Both the position numbers and the translations under genes were made by a program. A model generated the notes under the pieces. That model was not told the DNA's origin and did not search any database. It worked only from the letters and a program-made list of their open reading frames with translations. A stretch of 64,000 nucleotides of DNA from NCBI RefSeq assembly GCF_900095265.1, contig NZ_LT607653.1, positions 1 through 64,000 of the forward strand. The letters run 5' to 3'. Shown here in pieces: positions 39,175 to 47,461 of this stretch (position 1 is its first letter; each line of letters starts with the position of its first letter). The DNA is from Janthinobacterium sp. UMAB-56. Its GTDB lineage: Bacteria; Pseudomonadota; Gammaproteobacteria; Burkholderiales; Burkholderiaceae_D.

Positions 39175-39268
39175 ATTGCATGCTAAGTGTGCCAGCGCAC
39201 GGAGCCGGCGTGGCGCACCGCATAAGATGGAGCTGTCTCTTTCAGGACATCCCTAGCTTTGGACTTTA

Positions 39269-39293
39269 CCCGCTTTCGAGCGGGTTTTTTTTT
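39269..39293 (+). terminator. Terminator with a UUCG loop downstream of the GST gene
   Basis: CCCGCT and AGCGGG pair around TTCG, followed by nine T residues. It lies 95 bases after the GST stop, so it ends either the GST mRNA or a small RNA encoded in 39175-39268. Confidence 0.88.
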
Positions 39294-39319
39294 GTCCGGG
39301 GCAAAATAGGCTTGATAAT
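39292..39319 (+). promoter_or_regulatory. Possible promoter for the 54-residue gene
   Basis: TTGTCC (39292-39297), a 16-base spacer and GATAAT (39314-39319) resemble a sigma-70 promoter, starting at the T run of the preceding terminator. A small hairpin TGGGG-CGCA-CCCCA (39339-39352) lies in the expected leader. Confidence 0.45.
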
Positions 39320-39369
39320 TTGCTCATCGCCGCACAGATGGGGCGCACCCCACGTCCAGAAGGTACGCC

Positions 39370-39534
39370 ATGTTCATGCCACGCCATCCGAAACCCCTGT
39401 TGAGCACAAGGGCGGTCGCCACGCAAGTTGTCCAGCAAAAGCAGGAAACGAAGGCCATGGACAAGCACGTGCTGATCGTCGAAACGCGCAAGCCGGCGGC
39501 GCCGCCGCCAGCGAGCAAGAAGCCGGCAGGCTAG
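39370..39534 (+). CDS. 54-residue basic, Pro/Lys-rich small protein
   Basis: The frame starts at ATG 39370 with AGAAGG about seven bases upstream and ends in a CTAG shared with the convergent HDOD gene. The product begins MFMPRHPKPLL, is hydrophilic and basic, and ends in a tail of Pro, Ala and Lys. It has no signal peptide or membrane span. I recognise no family. A candidate promoter and its own ribosome site favour a real gene, but its size leaves doubt. Confidence 0.5.
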   Translation: MFMPRHPKPLLSTRAVATQVVQQKQETKAMDKHVLIVETRKPAAPPPASKKPAG

Positions 39535-40379
39535 TGCACGAGCACCTTCAGCAGCGACTGCACTTCGTCGTCCGATTCTTCCATGATGCTCGACAGCATC
39601 GCATCGTCGCCGATCAGGCAATCGATGCTGCCCGCAGCGCGGGCGGCCCGCACGGCGATGGCGGCCGGGCTTTCGTTGAGGGGCGACGAGACGGGCGCCA
39701 GGTCATTCGCCAGCAACAGGGTGTCGCCCAGCGATTCGGGTGGAATGGCGCGCAAGCCTTCCCACAGCGCTTCGATGGCGCCCATCACCGCTTCCGGCAC
39801 CTTCAGTTTCGTCAAGACGCCATGGCCGATGGCTTGTTCGCCATGTTCCATCCAGTCCTGCGGTTCGCCGTCGAGGATGCCGGGGAATTCGGCCGCGCGC
39901 GACAGCAGATAAAAACCGCCCACTTCATGCATGATGCCGGCAAACAGGGCCGTATCGGGGTCGACCCGGGTGACGCGGCGTGCCAGCACCTGCGACAGGG
40001 CCGCCACGTGGGCCGTATGCTCCCACAGCTGGTTGGCCTTCGCTTGCAGCGCCGGATCGGTGATGGTGCTGCCCAGCTGGCGCACGATCAGCGATGCCAC
40101 CACCGATTGCAAGGTACGCACGCCGAGTCGCTGCACGGCGTTGCGTACGCTGGTGATTTCATTGCCGGAGCGGTTGAACGCCACGGAATTGGCGATGGCC
40201 ACCGTGCGCGCGGCCAGCAGCGGGTCGGCCTGCACCAGCTTGGCGGCGGCCTCGATATGGCAGTCGGGATCAGCCAGCGCCTCTTGCAGCTTGAGCGAAG
40301 CGTCCACATTGGCAGGAAAGGTCAGCTCGCCACGAGCGGCTTGTGCGGCGATGCTTTTAAAGGCGTCGAGTCTGTTCAT
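39531..40379 (-). CDS. HDOD domain protein
   Basis: The protein of 282 residues is almost wholly an HDOD domain (LTFPANVDASLKLQEAL, DPLLAARTVAIANSVAFN, VRNAVQRLGVRTLQSVVAS, FAGIMHEVGGFYLL). HDOD is a relative of the HD phosphohydrolases without their full catalytic set and is common in signalling and motility control. No second domain is attached, so partners would be separate proteins. Its -10 box is so close to the ATG that the mRNA may be leaderless. Its stop overlaps that of the 54-residue gene. Confidence 0.9.
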   Translation of the reverse strand: MNRLDAFKSIAAQAARGELTFPANVDASLKLQEALADPDCHIEAAAKLVQADPLLAARTVAIANSVAFNRSGNEITSVRNAVQRLGVRTLQSVVASLIVRQLGSTITDPALQAKANQLWEHTAHVAALSQVLARRVTRVDPDTALFAGIMHEVGGFYLLSRAAEFPGILDGEPQDWMEHGEQAIGHGVLTKLKVPEAVMGAIEALWEGLRAIPPESLGDTLLLANDLAPVSSPLNESPAAIAVRAARAAGSIDCLIGDDAMLSSIMEESDDEVQSLLKVLVH

Positions 40380-40386
40380 TGAAAAA

Positions 40387-40414
40387 ATTATACTCGCAAT
40401 ATTTCCGTACGGAA
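40387..40414 (-). promoter_or_regulatory. HDOD gene promoter with palindrome at the -35 position
   Basis: On the minus strand a perfect TATAAT occupies 40392-40387, only seven bases before the ATG complement at 40379. The perfect 12-bp palindrome TTCCGTACGGAA (40403-40414) takes the place of a -35 box, which suggests control by a dimeric regulator. Confidence 0.55.
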
Positions 40415-40477
40415 CTTTTTAACCGTGATCTTTTCGTAAACAGCTTGGCAAAAGGCAAACAAAGCCACGTAAACGGG

Positions 40478-40515
40478 AAAAGGGCGTGCCCCTGTCCCGG
40501 CGGCACGCCCTTTTT
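40478..40515 (-). terminator. Terminator of the 94-residue protein gene
   Basis: GGGCGTGCC (40482-40490) and GGCACGCCC (40502-40510) form a perfect 9-bp stem. Reading the minus strand it is followed by TTTT (40481-40478), 22 bases past the stop of the 94-residue gene. The plus strand also has TTTTT, so it may work both ways. Confidence 0.8.
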
Positions 40516-40532
40516 CGACAAGACGAGCGTGA

Positions 40533-40817
40533 TCAGTCAGCTTCGCTAAATATGGCGTCACAGCCTTCGATCAGTTCGTCGCTGTCTTCCAGTTCGTCCG
40601 TCAGGCCCAGGTCGAACAATTCCTCGACAGCATTCATGAAGCTGTTGTGCTTGGTGGCGCCGATCAGGCGGTAGATTTCGCCGTCTTCGTTGCGTACGCC
40701 GATGATCAGCTTTTCCTGGCGTACCAGTTCCGGCGTGCTGGCGTTGAGCAGCAGGTTGCCGATGATGTGTTTATCGAAATGAGCGGGCTTTTTGCCTTCG
40801 AGCAATGTGGTTTTCAA
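40533..40817 (-). CDS. Hypothetical 94-residue acidic protein
   Basis: The protein starts MKTTLLEGKKPAHFDKHI from a TTG codon with AGGAAA at proper spacing upstream. It has a mixed alpha/beta middle (KLIIGVRNEDGEIYRLIGAT) and a strongly acidic C-terminus (LTDELEDSDELIEGCD). No signal or membrane segment is seen and I do not recognise a family. It lies 45 bases after the MarR gene on the same strand and ends in a good terminator, so the two probably form one unit. Confidence 0.75.
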   Translation of the reverse strand: MKTTLLEGKKPAHFDKHIIGNLLLNASTPELVRQEKLIIGVRNEDGEIYRLIGATKHNSFMNAVEELFDLGLTDELEDSDELIEGCDAIFSEAD

Positions 40818-40862
40818 CTTGGTTTCCTTTGTCTTGTTTGAATGTCTGTGCTTGGTGAATGG

Positions 40863-41297
40863 TCAGCCGTTGCCATGGGCGATGGCGTGTTTCAGGCCCG
40901 CCAGGGTGGTTTCCAGACGCATGAAATCGTCTTCGGTATAGCCCTCGAACAGGCGTTGCCCCTCGTTTGTCAGCTTGGGGAACACGTCATGGAATACCTG
41001 TTCCCCTTCGCCGCTCAGGCGCACGTAATAGGAGCGCTTGTCGCGTGGGCAACGTTCGCGCACCACCAACCCCTTTTGTTCCAGCCGCTCCACCACGCCC
41101 GTCAAGGTGCCCTTGGTAATCAGGGTTTTCTGGCCCAGTTCCTTGTAGGACATGCCACAGGTGTTGCCGAGCGTGGCGATGATGTCGAATTGCGCATGCG
41201 TCAAGCCGTACTGGCGCACGAAGTCGCCAGAAAACCGCTCGAAGCCTTGCATGCATTCGGCCAGCAGCCGGATACTCTTTAAATATCGTTCACCCAT
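40863..41297 (-). CDS. MarR family transcriptional regulator
   Basis: The protein of 144 residues has the winged-helix core of MarR: GLTHAQFDIIATLGNTCGMSYKELGQKTLITKGTLTGVVERLEQKGLVVRE with the wing RCPRDKRSYYVRLSGEG. MarR dimers usually repress drug efflux or aromatic catabolism and release DNA on ligand binding. GGAAGG lies 14 bases before the ATG at 41297, farther than usual. It is followed by the 94-residue gene and diverges from the ArgR-like gene. Confidence 0.9.
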   Translation of the reverse strand: MGERYLKSIRLLAECMQGFERFSGDFVRQYGLTHAQFDIIATLGNTCGMSYKELGQKTLITKGTLTGVVERLEQKGLVVRERCPRDKRSYYVRLSGEGEQVFHDVFPKLTNEGQRLFEGYTEDDFMRLETTLAGLKHAIAHGNG

Positions 41298-41428
41298 GGC
41301 GGTGATTATATCCTTCCGCTGGGCTTTTTTCCGCCGCGCCAGGAAGTGCCCTTGCACGAGGGTCTGGATGGGGCGGAAGTCCGGTATCATGTGGGCAACT
41401 CAGCCCTTGCCCCTGGCCCGCCTCGCCG

Positions 41429-42373
41429 ATGTCCTTCGCTAATCTTTCCCGTATCGGCCTCGACAAACCGCTGCGTTTGCTGCTGGTCCATGCCGGCGAT
41501 GCCGCGTCGATTACCTGGGCCGGCCTGGTGCAGCCGCTGCGCCTGTGCGCGCGGGCGCTGGGGCCCGCTGCCCTGCAATTGGACGAGCGCACGCCGGAAC
41601 AGGTGGCTGCGCAGGGCGGCAACTGGCATATCGCCCTGCTGGTGGCCGATGAAACGGAAGCGCCGCTGCGCGCCGAGCTGTGCCGGGCCGTGATCGAGCG
41701 CTGCCGTTCGGCGCCATTCTGGGGCGGCGTGGGCGCGGCCGTGCTGTGGCTGGCCGATGCCGGCGTCATGGACGGCGTGCGTATCGCCTTGCCGTGGGCC
41801 CTGTACGCCGACGCGGAAGCGAAGGCGGAACGGGCCATTTTGACGCCTCATCTATTCGACATCGACGGTCCGCACCTCACCTGCTGCGGCGGTGCGGCCA
41901 GCATCGACTTTTCGCTGACCCTGATCGAGACCATCTTTGGCGCCGACGTGCAGGCGCTCGTCAAGGAAGCCTTGTGCGTGGACAAGGTGCGCGGCAAGGA
42001 AGAGCGCCAGCGCGTGGCCCTGCAGGCGCGTTTCGGCGTGTTGCAGCCGAAACTTTCTGAAGCGGTGACCTTGATGGAAGCCAATATCGAGGAGCCGCTG
42101 TCGACGGACGACATCGCCAGCCTGGTGGGCCTGTCGCGGCGCCAGCTCGAGCGGCTGTTCAAGCAATACCTGGGCAGCCTGCCATCGCGCTACTACCTGG
42201 AGTTGCGCCTGCAGCGCTCCAGGCAATTGTTGCTTGATACGCATTATTCCATCGTGCAAGTGGGCCTGATGTGCGGCTTTTCCTCGGGCTCGCACTTTTC
42301 CACGGCCTTTGGCACCCTGTTTGGCAATACCCCCCGCGAAGAGCGGCAAAGAAAACTCCTGCCGCCAGCCTAG
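41429..42373 (+). CDS. argR: AraC-family regulator with GATase1-like domain, probable ArgR of the AST operon
   Basis: The protein of 314 residues has an N-terminal DJ-1/PfpI-like domain (about 15-190) and a C-terminal AraC DNA-binding domain (about 205-305: STDDIASLVGLSRRQLERLFKQYLG and IVQVGLMCGFSSGSHFSTAF). This is the build of Pseudomonas aeruginosa ArgR, which responds to arginine and activates the aru and gdhB genes; it is unrelated to E. coli ArgR. It lies directly upstream of the complete AST operon on the same strand, whose promoter holds an ArgR-type half-site. The assignment rests on build and context. Confidence 0.8.
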   Translation: MSFANLSRIGLDKPLRLLLVHAGDAASITWAGLVQPLRLCARALGPAALQLDERTPEQVAAQGGNWHIALLVADETEAPLRAELCRAVIERCRSAPFWGGVGAAVLWLADAGVMDGVRIALPWALYADAEAKAERAILTPHLFDIDGPHLTCCGGAASIDFSLTLIETIFGADVQALVKEALCVDKVRGKEERQRVALQARFGVLQPKLSEAVTLMEANIEEPLSTDDIASLVGLSRRQLERLFKQYLGSLPSRYYLELRLQRSRQLLLDTHYSIVQVGLMCGFSSGSHFSTAFGTLFGNTPREERQRKLLPPA

Positions 42374-42391
42374 TCAGCGGCAAGGCAGCTG

Positions 42392-42454
42392 TGATGAATT
42401 GTGAAAATCCTTGTCGCAGATTCAAAAGAGTTTTAGCATCCCGCTTTTTATAAT
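42392..42454 (+). promoter_or_regulatory. astC promoter with ArgR-type binding half-sites
   Basis: TGTCGC-N8-AA at 42412-42427 fits the half-site described for Pseudomonas aeruginosa ArgR. A weaker TGATGA-N8-AA copy lies 20 bases upstream (42392-42407) in the same direction, giving a direct repeat. A perfect TATAAT stands at 42449-42454 with no recognisable -35; the good half-site ends where the -35 box would be. This is the layout of an activator-dependent promoter. Confidence 0.65.
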
Positions 42455-42513
42455 GCAGTACACACGTAGCTGTCGTAGCTGCGGAGTACCTAACATATTG
42501 ATGGGGAAATGCT

Positions 42514-43755
42514 ATGAATGCCAAGCTTGATTCGACCGTAACGGCTCGTCCAGTCACCCGGGAAACCTTTGACCAGGTCCTCGTTCCTACCTACGCCCCT
42601 GCAGCCATGGTGCCCGTGCGCGGTTCCGGACTGGATCTGTGGGATCAGTCAGGCAAGCATTACCTCGATTTCACCTCCGGCATCGCCGTCAACAGCCTGG
42701 GCCACTGCCATCCAGTGCTGGTCGACGTGCTGACCAAGCAAATCAATAATTTGTGGCATTTGGGCAACGGCTACACCAACGAGCCTGTGCTGCGCCTGGC
42801 GCTGGCCCTGACGGAAGCGACCTTCGCCGACCGCGCCTTCTTCTGCAACTCGGGCGCGGAAGCCAATGAAGCGGCCCTGAAACTGGCGCGCAAGTACGCC
42901 CACACCAAGTTTGGTGCACACAAGTCGCGCATCATCTCGTGCTTCAGCTCCTTCCACGGCCGCACCCTGTTTACGGTGTCCGTCGGTGGCCAGGCCAAGT
43001 ACACGGAAGGCTTCGAGCCGCTGCCGCAAGAGATCAACCACATCGCCTACAACGACATCGAAGCGGCGCGCGCCGCCATCGGCGATGACGTGTGCGCCGT
43101 GATCGTCGAGCCGGTACAAGGCGAAGGCGGCGTGGTGCCGGGCAATCCGGAATTCCTCAAGGAACTGCGCGCCCTGTGCGACAAGACCGGCGCCCTGTTG
43201 ATTTTCGACGAAGTCCAGTGCGGCATGGGTCGCACTGGCGCGTTGTTCGCCTACATGGGCTACGGCGTCACGCCGGACATCCTGACGGCCGCCAAGGCGC
43301 TGGGCAACGGCTACCCGATCGGCGCCATGCTGACCACCGAAGAACTGGCGCATACTCTGGCCGTCGGTACCCATGGCACCACCTATGGCGGCAACCCGCT
43401 GGCCGCTACCGTGGCCTTGAGCGTGCTGGAAACGATCAACACACCGGCGTTCCTCGCGCGCGTGAAAGAAGCGAGCGTCAACACCATCGCCATGCTGCAA
43501 GGCTTGATCACGGATTACCCGCAAGTGTTCTCCGTCGTGCGCGGCAGCGGTTTGCTGCTGGGCCTGGTCGTCAGCGATGCCTACAAAGGCCGCGCGAAAG
43601 ACATCCAGAAAGCGGCCGAAGCGCAAGGCTTGATGGTGCTGATCGCCGGCATGGACGTGGTGCGCCTGGCGCCGGCCCTGATCGTCTCGGACGAACAGAT
43701 TGCCGAAGCGGGCCGTTTGCTGCGCGCCGCCATCGACGGCCTGCTGAAAGCCTGA
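42514..43755 (+). CDS. astC: Succinylornithine / acetylornithine aminotransferase
   Basis: The protein of 413 residues is a class III PLP aminotransferase that moves the amino group of N2-succinylornithine to 2-oxoglutarate, the third AST step. [20 protein letters not shown] binds the cofactor phosphate, [14 protein letters not shown] contains the conserved Asp, and Lys261 in [13 protein letters not shown] is the Schiff-base lysine. GGGGA precedes the ATG. First gene of the operon. The family also works in arginine synthesis, but the context points to catabolism. Confidence 0.94.
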   Translation: MNAKLDSTVTARPVTRETFDQVLVPTYAPAAMVPVRGSGLDLWDQSGKHYLDFTSGIAVNSLGHCHPVLVDVLTKQINNLWHLGNGYTNEPVLRLALALTEATFADRAFFCNSGAEANEAALKLARKYAHTKFGAHKSRIISCFSSFHGRTLFTVSVGGQAKYTEGFEPLPQEINHIAYNDIEAARAAIGDDVCAVIVEPVQGEGGVVPGNPEFLKELRALCDKTGALLIFDEVQCGMGRTGALFAYMGYGVTPDILTAAKALGNGYPIGAMLTTEELAHTLAVGTHGTTYGGNPLAATVALSVLETINTPAFLARVKEASVNTIAMLQGLITDYPQVFSVVRGSGLLLGLVVSDAYKGRAKDIQKAAEAQGLMVLIAGMDVVRLAPALIVSDEQIAEAGRLLRAAIDGLLKA

Positions 43756-43862
43756 GGCTAGCCTCGCTCCCTGTTTGATCACCGGCCCGCCGCTATGCTG
43801 CGGGCCGGCTTGGTTCTACCCGGGTTTTCAGCCCCAGTATTGTCTGCATTGAAGGAGTACCC

Positions 43863-44894
43863 ATGTATGTTGTCCGTCCGGTAGAAATTGCGGATATTGC
43901 AGCCCTCGAAGCGCTGGCCGCAGTCACCATGCCGGGTGTCCATACCCTGCCGAAGACGCGCGAAAAAATCGCCGCCTCCGTCGAGCGCTCCATCGCCTCG
44001 TTTGCCGCCCATGTCGACATCCCCAGCGAAGAGTCGTATCTCTTCGTGCTTGAATCCCTGCTCGACAAGAGCATCTTTGGTACGGCCGCGATCTTCGCCT
44101 CGGCCGGCTCGAACGGCACCTATTTTTCATTCCGCAACGACGTCATCCAGCAAGTCTCGCGTGACCTGAACATCAGCCACAGCGTGCATGCGCTGACCCT
44201 GTGTTCCGAGCTGACGGCGTACTCCCAGCTGTCCGGATTTTATGTGCGCAACATGGAGCAGGCAGGCCTGGAAGCGGCCCTGCTGTCGCGCGCGCGGCTG
44301 CTGTTTGCCGTGCTGGCGCCGCATCGCTTCGGCGACCGCTTCTTCGTGCCGCTGGCCGGCATCACGGATGCCAACGGCCAGTCGCCATTCTGGGATGCGC
44401 TAGGCCGCAAGTTCTTCCAGATGGATTTCCTCGATGCCGAAAAAGTCATCGGCGGCGCGCGCAATCGCACCCTGATCGTCGAACTGATGCCGCACTACCC
44501 CGTGTATGTGCCGCTGCTGCCCGGCGACGCGCAGGCAGCCATGGGCCAGATCCACCCGAGCGGCGAACTGGCTTTCAATTTGCTGACGGAAGAAGGCTTT
44601 GAAGCAGACGATTACATCGACATCTTCGATGGCGGTCCGATCCTGCAGGCGCACAAGCATGCGCTGCGCTCGTTTACCGGCTCGCTCACGCGCCGCGTCG
44701 TCGCCGGCATCACGCCCAGCCGCACGGGCCTGAAAGTGCATTACGCGGTCGCTTCGGGCGCGGAACGCAACTTCCGCGCCGTTACCTTTACCTGCGATGC
44801 GCTCGAAGCGCAGGACACCGTCGGCTTGCCGCCCGAGCTGCTTGAAGCGCTGGCCGTTGCCGAAGGCGACAGCGTCATTTGCGTGCGCATCTAA
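43863..44894 (+). CDS. aruF: Arginine/ornithine N-succinyltransferase, alpha subunit
   Basis: The protein of 343 residues belongs to the AstA family: YVVRPVEIADIAALEALA at the start, then YFSFRNDVIQQVSRDLNISHSVH, the core LGRKFFQMDFLDAEKVIGG, IVELMPHYPVYVPLLP and EGFEADDYIDIFDGGP. AstA enzymes move succinyl from succinyl-CoA to arginine, the first AST step. Pseudomonads use two homologous chains, AruF and AruG, and the same tandem pair is seen here. AAGGAG precedes the ATG. Confidence 0.92.
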   Translation: MYVVRPVEIADIAALEALAAVTMPGVHTLPKTREKIAASVERSIASFAAHVDIPSEESYLFVLESLLDKSIFGTAAIFASAGSNGTYFSFRNDVIQQVSRDLNISHSVHALTLCSELTAYSQLSGFYVRNMEQAGLEAALLSRARLLFAVLAPHRFGDRFFVPLAGITDANGQSPFWDALGRKFFQMDFLDAEKVIGGARNRTLIVELMPHYPVYVPLLPGDAQAAMGQIHPSGELAFNLLTEEGFEADDYIDIFDGGPILQAHKHALRSFTGSLTRRVVAGITPSRTGLKVHYAVASGAERNFRAVTFTCDALEAQDTVGLPPELLEALAVAEGDSVICVRI

Positions 44895-44907
44895 CCGAGA
44901 GAACATT

Positions 44908-45963
44908 ATGCTAGTAGTACGCGCCATCAACGCTTCTGACCTGGACGCCCTGTACGGCCTGGCCAGCCAGGTCGGCACCGGCATGACCACCCTCAAGCCG
45001 GACATGAAAATGCTGGGCGACCGCCTGGCCATCGCCTGCGCTTCGTTCGCCGAAACCATCCCGCCCGAAAAGCGCGACTACATGTTTGTCATGGAGGATA
45101 CGGACACGGGCCGCCTGGCCGGCGTGTGCGCCATCAAGGGCGCCGTGGGACTGGAAGAACCGTTCTATAACTACCGCATCGGCACCCTGGTCCATTCCAG
45201 CCGCGAACTCGACGTGTTCACGCGCATGGAAACGCTGTACCTGTCGAACGACCTGACGGGCAGCACGGAACTGTGTTCGCTGTTTTTGCACCCCGACTAC
45301 CGCAGCGGCAACAATGGCAAGCTGCTGTCGAAAAGCCGTTTTCTGTTCATCGCCCAATTCCCGCAGCTGTTCACGGAAAAGCTGATCGCTGAAATGCGCG
45401 GCTACCAGGCGCCGGACGGCAGTTCGCCGTTTTATGAAGGCCTGGGCCGCCATTTCTTCAAGATGGATTTCCACCACGTCGACGACTTGACGAGCCTGGG
45501 CAAGAAATCGTTCATCGCCGAACTGATGCCGCGCCAACCGATGTACGTGGCCTACCTGCCAGACGAAGCGCAGGAAGTCATCGGCAAGGTGCATCTGAGC
45601 ACGGCGCCCGCGCGCCGCCTGCTGGAACAGGAAGGCTTGCACTTCGAAGGCTATGTCGACATTTTCGACGCCGGTCCCGTGCTGCAGGCGCGCGTGTCCG
45701 AGTTGCGCGCCATGCGCGACAGCATGCCGGCCGTGCTTGATGCAGCGACTGTGCCTGCGCTTGATGCCTGCGAGGTGGCGCCAGCCGAGCCTTACCTGGT
45801 GTCGAACACCGACTTGAAAGATTTCCGCATGATCGTCACCAGCGCCAATCCGCATAGCGGCAAGATCGCGCTCGATGACGATGAACTGCATCTGCTGCGC
45901 TGCCATAACGGCGACACCGTGCGCACCTTGTCACTCAACCCGAGGAAGCATCCCCATGTCTAA
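44908..45963 (+). CDS. aruG: Arginine N-succinyltransferase, second subunit
   Basis: The protein of 351 residues is a paralogue of the preceding gene and closer to single-chain AstA: VVRAINASDLDALYGLASQVG, then TELCSLFLHPDYRSGNNGKLLSKSRFLF, LGRHFFKMDFHHVDDLTSLG and FIAELMPRQPMYVAYLP. With AruF it makes N2-succinylarginine. The ATG at 44908 follows GAGAG and lies 13 bases after the aruF stop. Its end overlaps astD by 8 bp, so translation is coupled. Confidence 0.95.
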   Translation: MLVVRAINASDLDALYGLASQVGTGMTTLKPDMKMLGDRLAIACASFAETIPPEKRDYMFVMEDTDTGRLAGVCAIKGAVGLEEPFYNYRIGTLVHSSRELDVFTRMETLYLSNDLTGSTELCSLFLHPDYRSGNNGKLLSKSRFLFIAQFPQLFTEKLIAEMRGYQAPDGSSPFYEGLGRHFFKMDFHHVDDLTSLGKKSFIAELMPRQPMYVAYLPDEAQEVIGKVHLSTAPARRLLEQEGLHFEGYVDIFDAGPVLQARVSELRAMRDSMPAVLDAATVPALDACEVAPAEPYLVSNTDLKDFRMIVTSANPHSGKIALDDDELHLLRCHNGDTVRTLSLNPRKHPHV

Positions 45964-47452
45964 ATCGTCCAACCTTCATTCATCCACCGCAGTCTCGAAC
46001 TTCATCAACGGCGCCTGGCTGCCAGGCACGGGCCGTGAATTGCTCACCATCGATCCGTCGAACGGCAAGCAGACCTGGGCCAGCCTGGAAGCGACGGAAA
46101 ACGAAGTCGAACAGGCGTGCCAGGCCGCCCGCGCAGCCTTCGAGAACTGGGCCGATACGCCCGTCGACGAACGCATCGCCATCTGCGTACGCTTTCGCGA
46201 ACTGCTCAAGGAGCATGCCGAAGCGCTGGCGCTGCTGATCTCGGAAGAAGTGGGTAAGCCTTTGTGGGAGTCGCGCACGGAAGTGGCCACCATGGCCAAC
46301 AAGATCGATATCTCGGTGCAGTCGTACAATGCGCGTACGGGCATCACGCAAAGCAAGATCGCCGACGGCGACGCCGTGCTGCGCCACCGCCCGCATGGCG
46401 TGTTCGGCGTGTTTGGTCCATACAATTTTCCAGGCCACCTGCCCAACGGCCACATCGTCCCGGCCCTGATTGCCGGTAACACCATCGTCTTCAAGCCCAG
46501 CGAATATGCGCCGCGCACGGCTGTCAAAACCGTGCAGCTGTGGCAGCAGGCCGGCTTGCCGAACGGCGTCGTCAACCTCGTCAACGGCGGGCGCGACACG
46601 GGCGTGGCCCTGGGCGCCAATCCGCACCTCGATGGCGTGCTGTTTACGGGTTCCTGCCAGACGGGCATCAGCCTGCACCGCCAGTTCGGCGGCCAGCCGG
46701 GCAAGATGCTGGCGCTGGAAATGGGCGGCAACAACGCCCTGGTCGTATGGGATGTGAAGGATGTCGACGCGGCCGTGCACCACGCGATCTTCTCCGCCTT
46801 TGTCTCGGCAGGCCAGCGTTGCACCTGCGCGCGCCGTCTGGTGGTACAGGACAACGCTGCCGGTGCTGCCTTCGTCGCGCGCCTGGTGGAAGTGGCCGCG
46901 AAACTGGGCATCGGCGCCTCCGACGCCCAGCCGCAGCCTTTCATGGGCCCCGTGGTGTCGAGTGCCGTGGCCGCGCGCCTGCTGCAGGCGCAGGCGGACA
47001 TGGTCGCCAAGGGTGGCACCACCCTGCTGCAGATGCGCCAGTTGAATCCCGAGGCGGGCTTTGTCACGGCCGGCATCGTCGACGTCACCAATGCGGTCGG
47101 CATCCCCGACGAAGAATGGTTCGGCCCCCTGCTGCAGGTGATCCGCGTGGCCGATTTCGATGCGGCCATGAAGGTCGCCAACGCCACCGAATTCGGCCTG
47201 GCCGCCGCCTTGCTGTCCGACGATCCGGCCCTGTGGCAAACGTTTCAGACGCGCGCACGCGCCGGCATCATCAACTGGAACCGTCCGACCACGGGCGCGG
47301 CCAGCACGGCGCCGTTCGGCGGCATCGGCAAGTCGGGCAACCATCGTCCGAGCGCCTATTACGCGGCCGATTACTGCGCCTACCCGGTTGCTTCGATCGA
47401 GAACAGCGTACTGGAAATGCCGTCCAAGCTGTCGCCCGGCCTGAATTTTTAA
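45956..47452 (+). CDS. astD: Succinylglutamate-semialdehyde dehydrogenase
   Basis: The protein of 498 residues is an aldehyde dehydrogenase, the fourth AST step, oxidising succinylglutamate semialdehyde with NAD. FGPYNFPGHLPNGHIVPAL is the cofactor-binding start, LEMGGNNALVV holds the general-base Glu, and SAGQRCTCARR holds the catalytic Cys289. The start overlaps the aruG stop by 8 bp, with GAGGA nine bases upstream. astB follows after nine bases. Confidence 0.96.
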   Translation: MSKSSNLHSSTAVSNFINGAWLPGTGRELLTIDPSNGKQTWASLEATENEVEQACQAARAAFENWADTPVDERIAICVRFRELLKEHAEALALLISEEVGKPLWESRTEVATMANKIDISVQSYNARTGITQSKIADGDAVLRHRPHGVFGVFGPYNFPGHLPNGHIVPALIAGNTIVFKPSEYAPRTAVKTVQLWQQAGLPNGVVNLVNGGRDTGVALGANPHLDGVLFTGSCQTGISLHRQFGGQPGKMLALEMGGNNALVVWDVKDVDAAVHHAIFSAFVSAGQRCTCARRLVVQDNAAGAAFVARLVEVAAKLGIGASDAQPQPFMGPVVSSAVAARLLQAQADMVAKGGTTLLQMRQLNPEAGFVTAGIVDVTNAVGIPDEEWFGPLLQVIRVADFDAAMKVANATEFGLAAALLSDDPALWQTFQTRARAGIINWNRPTTGAASTAPFGGIGKSGNHRPSAYYAADYCAYPVASIENSVLEMPSKLSPGLNF

Positions 47453-47461
47453 GGAAACCCC

